Source: Leifsonia sp. fls2-241-R2A-40a (lineage in GTDB: Bacteria; Actinomycetota; Actinomycetes; Actinomycetales; Microbacteriaceae). From it: a DNA stretch of 64,000 bases. Below the pieces are notes generated by a model. The model was not told the origin of the DNA. It ran no database searches and was given only the letters and a program-made list of their open reading frames with translations. Location of the stretch: positions 3,685,334 to 3,749,333 of the forward strand of contig NZ_JARVRS010000001.1 of assembly GCF_030209575.1 (NCBI RefSeq). The letters are read 5' to 3'. A program made the position numbers and the translations under genes. Positions 29,103 to 37,702 of this stretch are shown here, one piece after another; within the stretch, counting starts at the first letter, position 1; each line of letters opens with the position of its first letter.

Positions 29103-30395
29103 ATGCGACAGCGCAGAATCGCCGTCTCCCTCGTTACCGCCGGCCTGATCGCCGGCACCCTCGCCGCCTGCGGCTCGAGCGGAGGCGGGTCCAGCGACGC
29201 CATGAAGGCGCACGGACCGATCACCATCTGGTACTCCAACAACACCCAGGAGGTGCAATGGGGGAAGTCGATGGTCTCGGCCTGGAACTCGGCGCACCCG
29301 AAGGAGCAGATCAAGGCTCAGGAGGTGCCGGCCGGTAAAAGCACCGAAGAGGTGATCGGCGCCGCCATCACCGCCGGCACGACGCCGTGCCTGGTCTTCA
29401 ACAACCTCCCCGCAGCCACCGGCCAGTGGCAGAAGCAGGGCGGCCTCGTCGACCTGTCCAAGTTCTCGGACGGCGCCAAGTACATCGAGGCGCGCAGCGG
29501 CGACGCGGCGAAGCAGTACAAGTCGGCCGACGGCGACTACTACCAGATGCCGTGGAAGCAGAACCCGGTGATGATCTTCTACAACAAGGCCATCTTCCAG
29601 AAGGCCGGACTCGACCCGGAGAAGCCGGACCTGTCGACCTACGACAAGTTCCTGGCCGCCGCCCAGAAGATCAAGTCCTCGGGCGCTGCGCCGTACGCCG
29701 TCTACCCGGCGCCGACCAGCGAGTTCTTCCAGGTGAACTTCGACTACCTGCCGCTCCTCGCCGCTCAGACCGGCGGCAAGACGTTCATCGAGGACGGCAA
29801 GGCCACCATCACCGGTCAGGACTCGCTCGACGTCGCCAACTTCTGGAAGACGATCTACAGCGACGGCCTGGCGGGCAAGGAGCAGTACCAGGGCGACGCG
29901 TTCCAGGACGGCAAGGCCGCGATGGCGATCGTCGGACCGTGGGCCATCGCCTATTACGGCGACAAGGTCCAGTGGGGCTCCGTCCCCGTCCCGACCAAGG
30001 ACGGCAAGTCGGCCGATGAGACCTACACCTTCCCGGACGCCAAGAACATCGGGATGTACACCTCGTGCAAGAACCAGGGCACGGCGTGGGATGTGCTCAA
30101 GTTCGCGACCAGCAAGGAGCAGGACGGCAAGCTGCTCGACGTCAGCGGCCAGATGCCCATCCGTTCCGACCTGGCGACCACCTACGCCTCGTACTTCTCG
30201 TCGCACCCCGCGTACAAGGAGTTCGGCGCGCAGAGCGCCCGCACGGTCGACGACCCGACCGGCACCAACACGATCGCGCAGATGCAGGCTCTCCGTGACG
30301 CCTACACCAAGGCGGTCGTGAACGGCAGCGGCTCGGTGGAGGACGCCTTCAAGACGGCCGCCCAGAAGATCGACAAGCTGCAGGCCCAGAAGTAA
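29103..30395 (+). CDS. Sugar ABC transporter substrate-binding lipoprotein
   Basis: This 430-residue family-1 solute-binding protein has an N-terminal signal with lipobox LAAC (Cys at about residue 22) and a Gly/Ser-rich linker. It continues with ITIWYSNNTQEVQWGKSMV, VPAGKSTEEVIGAAITAG and aromatic sugar-binding stretches. It would capture an oligosaccharide outside the membrane and pass it to the two permeases that follow (2-base gap to the first). GGAAAGG precedes the ATG. Confidence 0.93.
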   Translation: MRQRRIAVSLVTAGLIAGTLAACGSSGGGSSDAMKAHGPITIWYSNNTQEVQWGKSMVSAWNSAHPKEQIKAQEVPAGKSTEEVIGAAITAGTTPCLVFNNLPAATGQWQKQGGLVDLSKFSDGAKYIEARSGDAAKQYKSADGDYYQMPWKQNPVMIFYNKAIFQKAGLDPEKPDLSTYDKFLAAAQKIKSSGAAPYAVYPAPTSEFFQVNFDYLPLLAAQTGGKTFIEDGKATITGQDSLDVANFWKTIYSDGLAGKEQYQGDAFQDGKAAMAIVGPWAIAYYGDKVQWGSVPVPTKDGKSADETYTFPDAKNIGMYTSCKNQGTAWDVLKFATSKEQDGKLLDVSGQMPIRSDLATTYASYFSSHPAYKEFGAQSARTVDDPTGTNTIAQMQALRDAYTKAVVNGSGSVEDAFKTAAQKIDKLQAQK

Positions 30396-30397
30396 CC

Positions 30398-31375
30398 ATG
30401 AGCACCTCCGTTCGCGGCCAGACGGCTGCACGACCGGCGGCGGGTGGACCATCCGCCGCCGGTCAGGGGCGCAAGCACAAGGCGCCGCTCATCCAGCGCA
30501 TCCTGGGCGCCAACCCGCTGGGCTGGCTGTTCAGCGCACCGTACCTGGTGTTCGTGATCGCGATCTTCGCGTTCCCGCTGGCCTTCTCGGTCTACATGTC
30601 GTTCTTCGACTACTTCTTCGCCGCCCCCGGTGCGAATGTGGACCGGCCGTTCGTCGGCCTCGACAACTACGTCCAGGCGTTCACCGACCCGGCGGTGCTG
30701 CAGTCGTTCGTCAACGTCGGCATCTTCCTGATCATCAACGTCCCGCTGACCGTCATCCTGTCGCTGCTGCTGGCGTCGGGGCTGAACAGCATCGTCCGGT
30801 TCCGCACGTTCCTGCGCGTCAGCTACTACGTGCCCTACGTGACCGCGAGTGTGGCGACGATCGCCGTGTGGCTGTTCCTCTTCGGGCAGAACGGACTCGT
30901 CAACCAGATCCTCGGATCGCTGGCGCCGAGCCCGAGCTGGCTGTCCAGTCCGACTCTGGCCATGCCGTCCATCGCGATCTACGTGACGTGGAAGGGGCTG
31001 GGGTTCTACATCCTGCTCTACCTCGCTGCGCTGCAGAACGTGCCGACCGAGCTGTACGAGTCGGCGGCCACGGACGGCGCGGGCAAGGTTCGGCAGTTCT
31101 TCTCGGTGACCGTGCCGGGGGTCCGGCCCGCCACCGTCCTGGTCCTGCTGCTCGCCACGATCACGGGAGCGAACCTCTTCACCGAGCCGTACCTCCTCAC
31201 CGGGGGCGGCGGACCGGACGGACGCTCGGCGTCGCCGGTGCTGCTGATCTATCAACAGGGCATCCAGCAGGGGCACCCCGGGTACGCGGCCGCGATCGGC
31301 GTCGTGCTCGTGATCGGCGTGCTCATCATCGGCTGGTTGCAGAACCGCTTCGTCGGAGGGAGGGACCAGTCATGA
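30398..31375 (+). CDS. Sugar ABC transporter permease, MalF type
   Basis: This 325-residue inner-membrane protein has a long basic cytoplasmic N terminus and six membrane helices. The EAA-type cytoplasmic loop reads YESAATDGAGKVRQFFSVTV and docks the ATPase. The frame overlaps the next permease by four bases (ATGA). No ATPase gene is present in the operon, so a shared MsiK-like ATPase encoded elsewhere must energise it. Confidence 0.92.
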   Translation: MSTSVRGQTAARPAAGGPSAAGQGRKHKAPLIQRILGANPLGWLFSAPYLVFVIAIFAFPLAFSVYMSFFDYFFAAPGANVDRPFVGLDNYVQAFTDPAVLQSFVNVGIFLIINVPLTVILSLLLASGLNSIVRFRTFLRVSYYVPYVTASVATIAVWLFLFGQNGLVNQILGSLAPSPSWLSSPTLAMPSIAIYVTWKGLGFYILLYLAALQNVPTELYESAATDGAGKVRQFFSVTVPGVRPATVLVLLLATITGANLFTEPYLLTGGGGPDGRSASPVLLIYQQGIQQGHPGYAAAIGVVLVIGVLIIGWLQNRFVGGRDQS

Positions 31376-32283
31376 CCACGGAGACGACACCGCGGCCGGC
31401 GCCCAAGGTGCGGACGCGCCGCCGGAAGGATCTCGGAACGCCGAGGCGCCTCAGCCGGGGCCAGGCCATCCTGCAGGGGATCGTGCTGGCCCTCGGGGCG
31501 ATCGCGTTCCTGTTCCCCTTCTATTACATGCTGGTCGGGTCGTTGCAGACCGCGCCGGATACCTCCATCGCGGGCGCCTTTCCGAATCCCGGGAACCTGA
31601 CCCTGCAGAACTATGCGGAGATCAACTCCCGCATCAACCTGGTGACCGGCCTGGTGAACTCCGGCATCTTCACCGGCGGCGTCCTCCTCGGGACGACCGT
31701 GTTCGGAGTGCTCGCGGGGTACTCGCTCGCGGTGCTGCAGTGGCGCGGACGCGGCGTGACGTTCGCGCTGGCGCTGCTGGTGCAGACCATCCCGTTCCAG
31801 CTGCTGATGATCCCGCTGTATGTGCTCATCGCACGTAACTACGGGCTCGCCGACAACTACCTCGGGATGATCCTGCCGTTCGCGATCAACTCGGCTGCGG
31901 TGCTCATCTTCCGGCAGTACTTCCTGCAGCTGCCGCGTGAGCTGTTCGACGCGGCCCGCATCGACGGCGCCGGCGAGTTCCGTCTGCTGTGGCGGGTCGC
32001 GCTGCCGTTGGTCCGGCCCGCGCTGGTGACCGTGCTGCTGCTGACGTTCATCGGGCCGTGGAACGAGTTCCTCTGGCCGTTCCTGATCACCAAGGAGGCG
32101 AGCCTGCAGCCGCTGGCCGTCTCGCTGGCGAACTACATCTCGACGGTCGCGGGTTCCACCGCCAACCCGTACGGCGCCATCCTCTCCGGCGCCGTCGTGC
32201 TGGCCGCTCCCGTCGTGGTGCTGTTCATCGTGTTCCAGCGCTACTTCACCTCGACCGACCTGGGCTCGTCCGTCAAGGGATGA
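31372..32283 (+). CDS. Sugar ABC transporter permease, MalG type
   Basis: This 303-residue protein starts at ATG 31372 within the stop of the previous gene. It has six membrane helices; the EAA loop is FDAARIDGAGEFRLLWRVAL, and WNEFLWPFLITKE is typical of MalG-like carbohydrate permeases. It pairs with the upstream permease. Confidence 0.92.
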   Translation: MTTETTPRPAPKVRTRRRKDLGTPRRLSRGQAILQGIVLALGAIAFLFPFYYMLVGSLQTAPDTSIAGAFPNPGNLTLQNYAEINSRINLVTGLVNSGIFTGGVLLGTTVFGVLAGYSLAVLQWRGRGVTFALALLVQTIPFQLLMIPLYVLIARNYGLADNYLGMILPFAINSAAVLIFRQYFLQLPRELFDAARIDGAGEFRLLWRVALPLVRPALVTVLLLTFIGPWNEFLWPFLITKEASLQPLAVSLANYISTVAGSTANPYGAILSGAVVLAAPVVVLFIVFQRYFTSTDLGSSVKG

Positions 32284-32300
32284 GCGGACCGAAGGAGACC

Positions 32301-33326
32301 ATGGACATCGACCGCATCCCTCTCGCGGACCACGACGCGCTGCTGGAGAGCTACCGCGAGGCGCTCGCGCACACGAACGCGCTCACGGACCGCATCTCGA
32401 CGGACCAGTTCTCGGCGCACTACCCCACGCGCCCGGGCTGGGCGATCGGACCGTTCGCCCGCGACGAGGAGCTGACCTTCCGGCTGGAGGGGCAGTGGGA
32501 CGACCCGACCGGGGTGGGATGGACGAGCGACTCGATCTTCAACCCGACGGTGATCGAGCGCGGCGACGAGCTGCACCTGTTCTACCGGGCGTCGCCGCGG
32601 AAGGAGTCGACGGCCAGCCGGATCGGGCACGCCGTCCGGCGGGACGGCGTGTGGCACGATTCGCCGCTCAACCCGGTGATCTACCCGACGTTCGAGAACG
32701 AGACGCTCGGCTGCGAGGATCCCAAGATCTACGCGCTCGACGACGGGTACGTGCTGTTCTACAACGCGATCTGGCGGCGCGAGGACGGCTCGGTCGCGGT
32801 CGACATCATGTCGGCCGTGTCGGACGACCTCGATCACTGGGAGAAGCGCGGGCTCGTCGTCCCGTACGACGTGTCCGAGTACTGGGCCAAGGGCGCCGTG
32901 ATTCCGCGCGACGAGCGGGGTCGCGCTGTGCGCATCGGCGGCGAGTACCTCATGTTCCTCTCGGAGGGATGCGGCGGCCGCCCCACGGTCGGACGCAGCC
33001 GGGACGGCCTCGACTGGTCGTTCGAGGCGCAGCCGTACCTCGACCTGACGACGCTGCACGGCTCCCTCTTCGAGGTCGCCTGCGCAGTGGTCGACGGGGA
33101 CGACCTCGTGCTCGACTTCTTCTACGCGGACGCCGACGGCGACTTCGCCGCCGCCCAGGCGCTGTACCGGGTCGACGACCCGTTCACCCAGTTGGAGCTG
33201 AACCGCGGCGGCTCGCTCGCCTGGGGCGGCCTCCAGAAGCTGGGCGGCCGGTGGTCCTTCGCCCAGGGCTGGGATGCGCCCGCCGGTGTCCGTGAACTGT
33301 ACTTCTACCGGGAGGTGGACGCGTGA
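32301..33326 (+). CDS. GH130-like glycosidase or phosphorylase (first copy)
   Basis: This 341-residue five-bladed beta-propeller enzyme carries NPTVIERGDELHLFYRAS, LGCEDPKIYALDDGYVLFYNA and KGAVIPRDERGR, the pattern of GH130-type mannoside phosphorylases. It has no signal peptide, so it acts on sugar already imported. ATG 32301 is chosen because GAAGGAG lies just before it; an earlier ATG (32280) overlaps the permease stop. It is more divergent from textbook GH130 than its neighbour and might be a hydrolase. GTGA overlap links it to the next gene. Confidence 0.8.
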   Translation: MDIDRIPLADHDALLESYREALAHTNALTDRISTDQFSAHYPTRPGWAIGPFARDEELTFRLEGQWDDPTGVGWTSDSIFNPTVIERGDELHLFYRASPRKESTASRIGHAVRRDGVWHDSPLNPVIYPTFENETLGCEDPKIYALDDGYVLFYNAIWRREDGSVAVDIMSAVSDDLDHWEKRGLVVPYDVSEYWAKGAVIPRDERGRAVRIGGEYLMFLSEGCGGRPTVGRSRDGLDWSFEAQPYLDLTTLHGSLFEVACAVVDGDDLVLDFFYADADGDFAAAQALYRVDDPFTQLELNRGGSLAWGGLQKLGGRWSFAQGWDAPAGVRELYFYREVDA

Positions 33327-34381
33327 GCGCGTTTCCGTATCGACTGTCTCGCGCCGACGTCGTGATGACGCCGGTCGCGGGCGACCCGCTTGAGGCGGAG
33401 GGGGTGCTCAACCCGGCGTCGGGCCGGGGCCCGGACGGCGAGCTGTATCTGCTCCCCAGGCTCGTGGCCGAGGGCAACGTGTCGCGCGTCGGCCTCGCCC
33501 GCGTTGTCGTGGAGGACGGGACCCCGGTCGGGGTCGAGCGGGAGGGCGTGGTCCTCGAACCCGACCGGCCGTTCGAACGCGGCCGGTCGAATGCGGGCGT
33601 CGAGGATCCGCGGGTCACGTTCATCCCGTCGCTCGGCCTCCACGTCATGACCTACGTCGCGTACGGCCCGCTCGGCCCGCGCACCGCCGTCGCGGTGTCG
33701 GAGGACCTGCGCGCCTGGCGGCGGCTCGGCCCGGTGTCGTTCGAGTACGACGACACTCTCGGGATCGACCTGGCCCTGTTCATCAACAAGGACACCGTGT
33801 TCTTCCCCGAGCCGGTCACGGCTCCCGACGGCACTCCCAGCCTCGCGGTGCTGCACCGGCCGGTCTGGGATCTGGGCGACATCCGGCCCGGCGAGGGCGA
33901 GCATCCACCCGCCGGCGAGACCCGTCCCAGCATCTGGATCGCCTTCATCCCGCTCGAGGCGGTGCAGCGCGACCTCGGGGAGCTGGCACGCTGGCGCCAG
34001 AACCGCTTCCTCGCCGGACCGGAGTTCCCGTTCGAGGAGCTCAAGATCGGTGCAGGACCCGCGCCGATCCGCGTCCCCGAGGGCTGGCTGCTGCTTCACC
34101 ACGGCGTGACCGGCCGGCTGGAGTCGGGCGTCGCCCAGCAGAAGAACGTCAACTACGCGGCCGGCGCCATGATCCTCGACGCCGACGAACCCTGGCGCGT
34201 CATCGACCGAACGAGCGAGCCGCTGCTGTCGGCGGAGACAGAGGACGAGCGCAGCGGGATCGTGCCGAACGTCGTCTTCCCGACTGCCATCGAAGAGGTC
34301 GACGGTCGCACCTGGGTCTTCTACGGGATGGCGGATTCGAAGATCGGGGTGGCGCTGCTGGAGCACGACGTGTCGAAATAG
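33323..34381 (+). CDS. GH130 family mannosyl phosphorylase (second copy)
   Basis: This 352-residue cytoplasmic enzyme starts at GTG 33323 after GGGAGG. It shows the GH130 core NAGVEDPRVTFIPSLGLHVM, a general-acid region around GIDLALFINKDTVFFPEPV, LLLHHGVTG and SGIVPNVVFPTAIEEVDG. The best-characterised GH130 members split beta-mannosides (Man-beta-1,4-Glc, beta-1,2-mannobiose) with phosphate to give mannose 1-phosphate. With the first copy it suggests two-step processing of an imported beta-mannoside. It is the last gene of the LacI-controlled operon. Confidence 0.87.
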   Translation: MSAFPYRLSRADVVMTPVAGDPLEAEGVLNPASGRGPDGELYLLPRLVAEGNVSRVGLARVVVEDGTPVGVEREGVVLEPDRPFERGRSNAGVEDPRVTFIPSLGLHVMTYVAYGPLGPRTAVAVSEDLRAWRRLGPVSFEYDDTLGIDLALFINKDTVFFPEPVTAPDGTPSLAVLHRPVWDLGDIRPGEGEHPPAGETRPSIWIAFIPLEAVQRDLGELARWRQNRFLAGPEFPFEELKIGAGPAPIRVPEGWLLLHHGVTGRLESGVAQQKNVNYAAGAMILDADEPWRVIDRTSEPLLSAETEDERSGIVPNVVFPTAIEEVDGRTWVFYGMADSKIGVALLEHDVSK

Positions 34382-34447
34382 GGGCAGCCTGTTCGTGTAG
34401 ACGGTGAGAGCGCCGTCCATCCCGGCGGCGCGGAGAGGATCAGGATC

Positions 34448-34789
34448 ATGACCCAGTACCTGCTCAGCGTCTACGAGCCCGACGGCCCCATCCCGGAGCC
34501 GGAGGTGCTGTCCCGGATCATGCGCGACGTGGACGCGGTGAACGCCGACATGCGCTCCGCCGGAGTGTGGGTGTTCTCGGACGGGCTGCTGCCGCCGTCG
34601 TCCGCGACGATGCTGCGGCCGCGCGACGGGGAAGTGCTCGTCACCGACGGTCCGTTCGCCGAGGGCAAGGAGCACCTGGGCGGCTTGACCATCGTCTACG
34701 TGCCCGACCTGGATGCGGCGCTCGAGTGGGGCCGCCGGGTGGCGCTCGCCACGACGCTGCCCATCGAGGTGCGGCCCTTCCGGGACTGA
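34448..34789 (+). CDS. YCII-related domain protein (second)
   Basis: This 113-residue protein has the DGPF-type motif VLVTDGPFAEGKEHLGGLTI and a ferredoxin-like length. It lies four bases before the sigma gene that follows, the usual partner arrangement. GAGAGGATCAGGATC precedes the ATG. It belongs to the same broad family as the protein at 733-1095 but is clearly diverged from it. Confidence 0.87.
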   Translation: MTQYLLSVYEPDGPIPEPEVLSRIMRDVDAVNADMRSAGVWVFSDGLLPPSSATMLRPRDGEVLVTDGPFAEGKEHLGGLTIVYVPDLDAALEWGRRVALATTLPIEVRPFRD

Positions 34790-34793
34790 CCGG

Positions 34794-36020
34794 ATGGACG
34801 AGGCCGCGATCGCGCTCGTGTTCCGCGAGCAGTTCGGCCGCGCCGTCTCCGTCCTGTACCGCGTGCTCGGTGACCTCGACCGCGCCGAGGACGCGGTGCA
34901 GGAGGCGTTCGCCGTCGCCGTAGCCCGCTGGCCTCGCGACGGCGTGCCGCCGGCGCCCGCCGGCTGGATCATCACCACCGCCCGCCGCCGCGCGATCGAC
35001 CGGATGCGGCGGGACGCGATCGGCCGCGACAGGGAGCGCGAGGCTGCGCTGCTCGCGGAGCTCACCGCCGGCGGCGAGGAGGATGCGGGCACGGACATCC
35101 CGGACGACCGCCTCCGCCTGATCTTCACCTGCTGCCACCCGGCGTTGTCGCCCGAGGCGCGGGTCGCCCTGACGCTTCGTCTGCTCGGCGGCCTGACGAC
35201 GGCGGAGATCGCTCGCGCCTTCCTGGTTCCCGAGCCGACCATGGCGCAGCGGATCTCGCGCGCGAAGGCGAAGATCCGCGATGCGCGCATCCCGTACCGA
35301 ATCCCGTCGGCGGGCGACCTCCCGGCACGGCTCGGCTCGGTGCTCGCGGTGCTGTACCTCGTGTTCAGCGAGGGCTATGCACCGAGCACCGGCGATCGGC
35401 TGGTGCGCGAGGAGCTGTGCGACGAGGCGATCCGTCTGGCGCGCGAACTGCGCTCGCTGCTGCCGGACGAGGAGGAGGTGCTCGGTCTCCTCGCCCTGCT
35501 CCTGCTGGTGGATGCGCGCCGCGAGGCCCGCGTGGATGCGGTGGGAGCGATGGTCCCGCTCCCCGAGCAGGACCGCTCCCGGTGGGACGCCGGCCGGATC
35601 GACGAGGGCCACGAACTGGTGCGGGCGTGCCTGCTGCGCGGCCGGCCGGGACCGTACCAGCTGCAGGCGGCCATCCAGGCGGTGCACGACGACGCGTCCA
35701 CCGCCGAGGAGACCGACTGGGCGCAGATCGTCGCGCTGTACGACCAGCTGCTGCGAGCCTCCCCGACCCCGGTCGTCGCCCTCAACCGCGCGGTCGCCGT
35801 CGCCGAAGTCGACGGACCGGACGCCGGACTCGCGGCCGTCGAACCGGTGCGGCAGTCGCTGGGCGGCTTCTACCTGCTCCACGGCGTACGGGCGGGGCTG
35901 CTGCTGCGATCCGGGCGCACGGCGGAGGCGGCCGCGGAGTACGGCGAGGCCGCGTCGCTGTGCGGCGGGGAGCAGGAGCGCGCGTTCCTGCTGCGACGAC
36001 GGGATGCGCTGACCGGCTGA
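34794..36020 (+). CDS. ECF sigma factor with DUF6596 domain
   Basis: This 408-residue sigma factor has region 2 with RAEDAVQEAFAVAVARWP near residue 28, the basic helix TTARRRAIDRMRRD, and region 4 with LSPEARVALTLRLLGGLTTA and VPEPTMAQRISRAKAKI. The long C-terminal domain contains YLVFSEGYAPSTG, DEGHELVRACLLRGRPGPYQ and ALNRAVAVAEVDGPDAGL, which marks the SigJ-like group that works without a classical anti-sigma factor. It is co-transcribed with the YCII gene just upstream. Confidence 0.92.
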   Translation: MDEAAIALVFREQFGRAVSVLYRVLGDLDRAEDAVQEAFAVAVARWPRDGVPPAPAGWIITTARRRAIDRMRRDAIGRDREREAALLAELTAGGEEDAGTDIPDDRLRLIFTCCHPALSPEARVALTLRLLGGLTTAEIARAFLVPEPTMAQRISRAKAKIRDARIPYRIPSAGDLPARLGSVLAVLYLVFSEGYAPSTGDRLVREELCDEAIRLARELRSLLPDEEEVLGLLALLLLVDARREARVDAVGAMVPLPEQDRSRWDAGRIDEGHELVRACLLRGRPGPYQLQAAIQAVHDDASTAEETDWAQIVALYDQLLRASPTPVVALNRAVAVAEVDGPDAGLAAVEPVRQSLGGFYLLHGVRAGLLLRSGRTAEAAAEYGEAASLCGGEQERAFLLRRRDALTG

Positions 36021-36060
36021 GCCCCTTCCGCGAGTGCGCACCGAGGCGCACAGTGGAGGC

Positions 36061-36903
36061 ATGGATATCGCCTTCCTCGGCCTCGGACGCATGGGCCGCG
36101 AGCTCGTCACCCACCTCATCGACGGAGGGCACCGGGTCACCGCCTGGAACCGCTCTCCCGAACCCGCCGAGGCCGTGGGCCGGCGAGGCGCACGCATCGC
36201 GCCATCCCCTGCGGAAGCGGTGGAGGGTGCGGAGGCGGTCATCACGGTGCTGTTCGGTCCGGACGCCGTCCGCGAGACCGTGATCGACCCGTCCCTCGCC
36301 ATTCCCTCCGGTGCGCTGTGGATCGACATCACCACCGTCGCGCCCTCCGACGCGGACGACTTCGCCTCCTGGGCGTCGTCGGCAGGCGTCCGGTACGTGC
36401 ACTCGCCCGTGGTCGGATCCCTGGCGCCCGCTCGGGCCGGGAGCCTCGCGGTCCTCATCGGAGGCGAGCACGACGCGGCTCGCCAGGCCCGCAACATCGT
36501 GTCCCTGTGGGCCGACCCCGACAAGATCCGCGGCTTCGATTCCCCCGCCAAGGCGGCTGCCGCGAAGCTCGTCGCCAACCTCGCGCTGGCCATCTCGATG
36601 GAGGCGCTGAGCGAATCCCTCCGCCTGGGCACCGCCGGCGGCCTGTCCACCGAGGAAGCACTCTCCGTGCTGCCGCTCACCACCATCGCCGGCATCGCCG
36701 CGATGAAGGGACCCGTCATCGCCTCCGGCGACTTCGACGACACCCAGTTCTCGGCCTCCCTCCTCGCGAAGGATCTCCGCCTCATGCTGGCGACCGCCGA
36801 CACCCCGCTCCCTGCCGCGGCCCTCGTCGCGGCGGAACTGCAGCGCGCGGTCGACGCGGGCCACGGCGAGCAGGACTTCTCGGTGATCGCCCGCGACCGC
36901 TGA
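36061..36903 (+). CDS. NAD(P)-dependent beta-hydroxyacid dehydrogenase family protein
   Basis: This 280-residue enzyme has the Rossmann motif IAFLGLGRMGRELVTHLIDGG, the family signature region (VHSPVVGSLAPARAGSLAVL) and the helix KAAAAKLVANLALAISMEAL, whose lysine (KLVAN) is the catalytic residue of 3-hydroxyisobutyrate dehydrogenase relatives. The substrate is unknown; imine reductases of the same fold are another possibility. GTGGAGGC precedes the ATG. Confidence 0.85.
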   Translation: MDIAFLGLGRMGRELVTHLIDGGHRVTAWNRSPEPAEAVGRRGARIAPSPAEAVEGAEAVITVLFGPDAVRETVIDPSLAIPSGALWIDITTVAPSDADDFASWASSAGVRYVHSPVVGSLAPARAGSLAVLIGGEHDAARQARNIVSLWADPDKIRGFDSPAKAAAAKLVANLALAISMEALSESLRLGTAGGLSTEEALSVLPLTTIAGIAAMKGPVIASGDFDDTQFSASLLAKDLRLMLATADTPLPAAALVAAELQRAVDAGHGEQDFSVIARDR

Positions 36904-36917
36904 CGGGGTCGCCTACG

Positions 36918-36970
36918 ATTTGCGCCAAATGTCCGGAATCGCACCTCTGAAACGGACATTTGCGCCAAAT
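36918..36970. repeat. 13-bp direct repeats with an enclosed inverted repeat
   Basis: ATTTGCGCCAAAT occurs at 36918-36930 and again at 36958-36970 (40-bp period). Between and overlapping them, AAATGTCCG (36927-36935) pairs with CGGACATTT (36953-36961). Each 13-mer is itself nearly palindromic. It lies in the intergenic region just before a broken lipoprotein gene and could be a control site or a recombination footprint. Confidence 0.6.
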
Positions 36971-37023
36971 CTGCGCCAGGCCGCGGCTTCCGAGCGAGGG
37001 AGGGCCGGAGGTACGCTGCGGCT

Positions 37024-37556
37024 GTGTCCGGGTGGCGGAAGAGTGTGGTCTGCATCACCGCTCTTTCGTGCGTCGCACTGGTCGGTTGCACAGCCCCCGG
37101 CAGGACACGCCACCGATTCACACCCCGGTCGACACCTCCACACCGGCGAGTCGGCCCACGACCTGCCCGCCGCAACCGCAGGTCGAGCTACCTGAATCCG
37201 GCGTACCGGGCGCCGCTTCGCACCTGGTTCCGTTCGAGCCCACCGGCGTTCTGGTGTGCCGCTACGGCCCCCTGTCGAAGATGGCCCTCGAGTCGAGTCT
37301 GCTCGTCGAGAACCGTGCAAGTGTCGAAAAGTTGGCGAGGTTCCTGAACATCGCAGGGCACTACGACACGCGAGCGTACAACTGCCCGATGGATGACGGA
37401 CGGTCGGTCGATTTCGCGTTCTGGAACCAGACGTCTCGCATCCAAGTGCACCTCGGCACGTCGGGATGCGACGCCTCATCGAACGGGAGCACGTTCCGGC
37501 TCTTCGCAGAGGCGCCTCCCGGTCTCCGCAACATCCTCGGTCTGCCCCCAGGCTGA
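37024..37556 (+). pseudogene. Lipoprotein gene with a frameshift
   Basis: A GTG at 37024 opens a good lipoprotein signal, SGWRKSVVCITALSCVALVGC with Cys in a VALVGC lipobox, but that frame soon turns Arg/Pro-rich. One frame back, the sequence TPVDTSTPASRPTTCPP continues into a plausible 140-residue mature domain (FEPTGVLVCRYGPLSKMAL, NIAGHYDTRAYNCPMDDGRS, NQTSRIQVHLGTSGCDASS) ending at 37556. A single missing C in the C5 run at 37094-37098 would join the two. It is either a real mutation, a sequencing error at the homopolymer, or less likely a programmed shift. TACGCT (37012-37017) six bases before the GTG suggests a leaderless start. Function unknown; several Cys could form disulfides. Confidence 0.65.
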
Positions 37557-37702
37557 GGAGCGTAGCCACCTCCAACACCTACGCCTGGGCGCCCACCGAG
37601 AGAGTTCGGCGGCCTGTTCTGCAACGCGGCCCGAAGTGCTTGGATGAGCGCGTGGGGCATCGACAGATGCCCTCCCAGGCCGCCGCGTCACAGGAGCACG
37701 AG

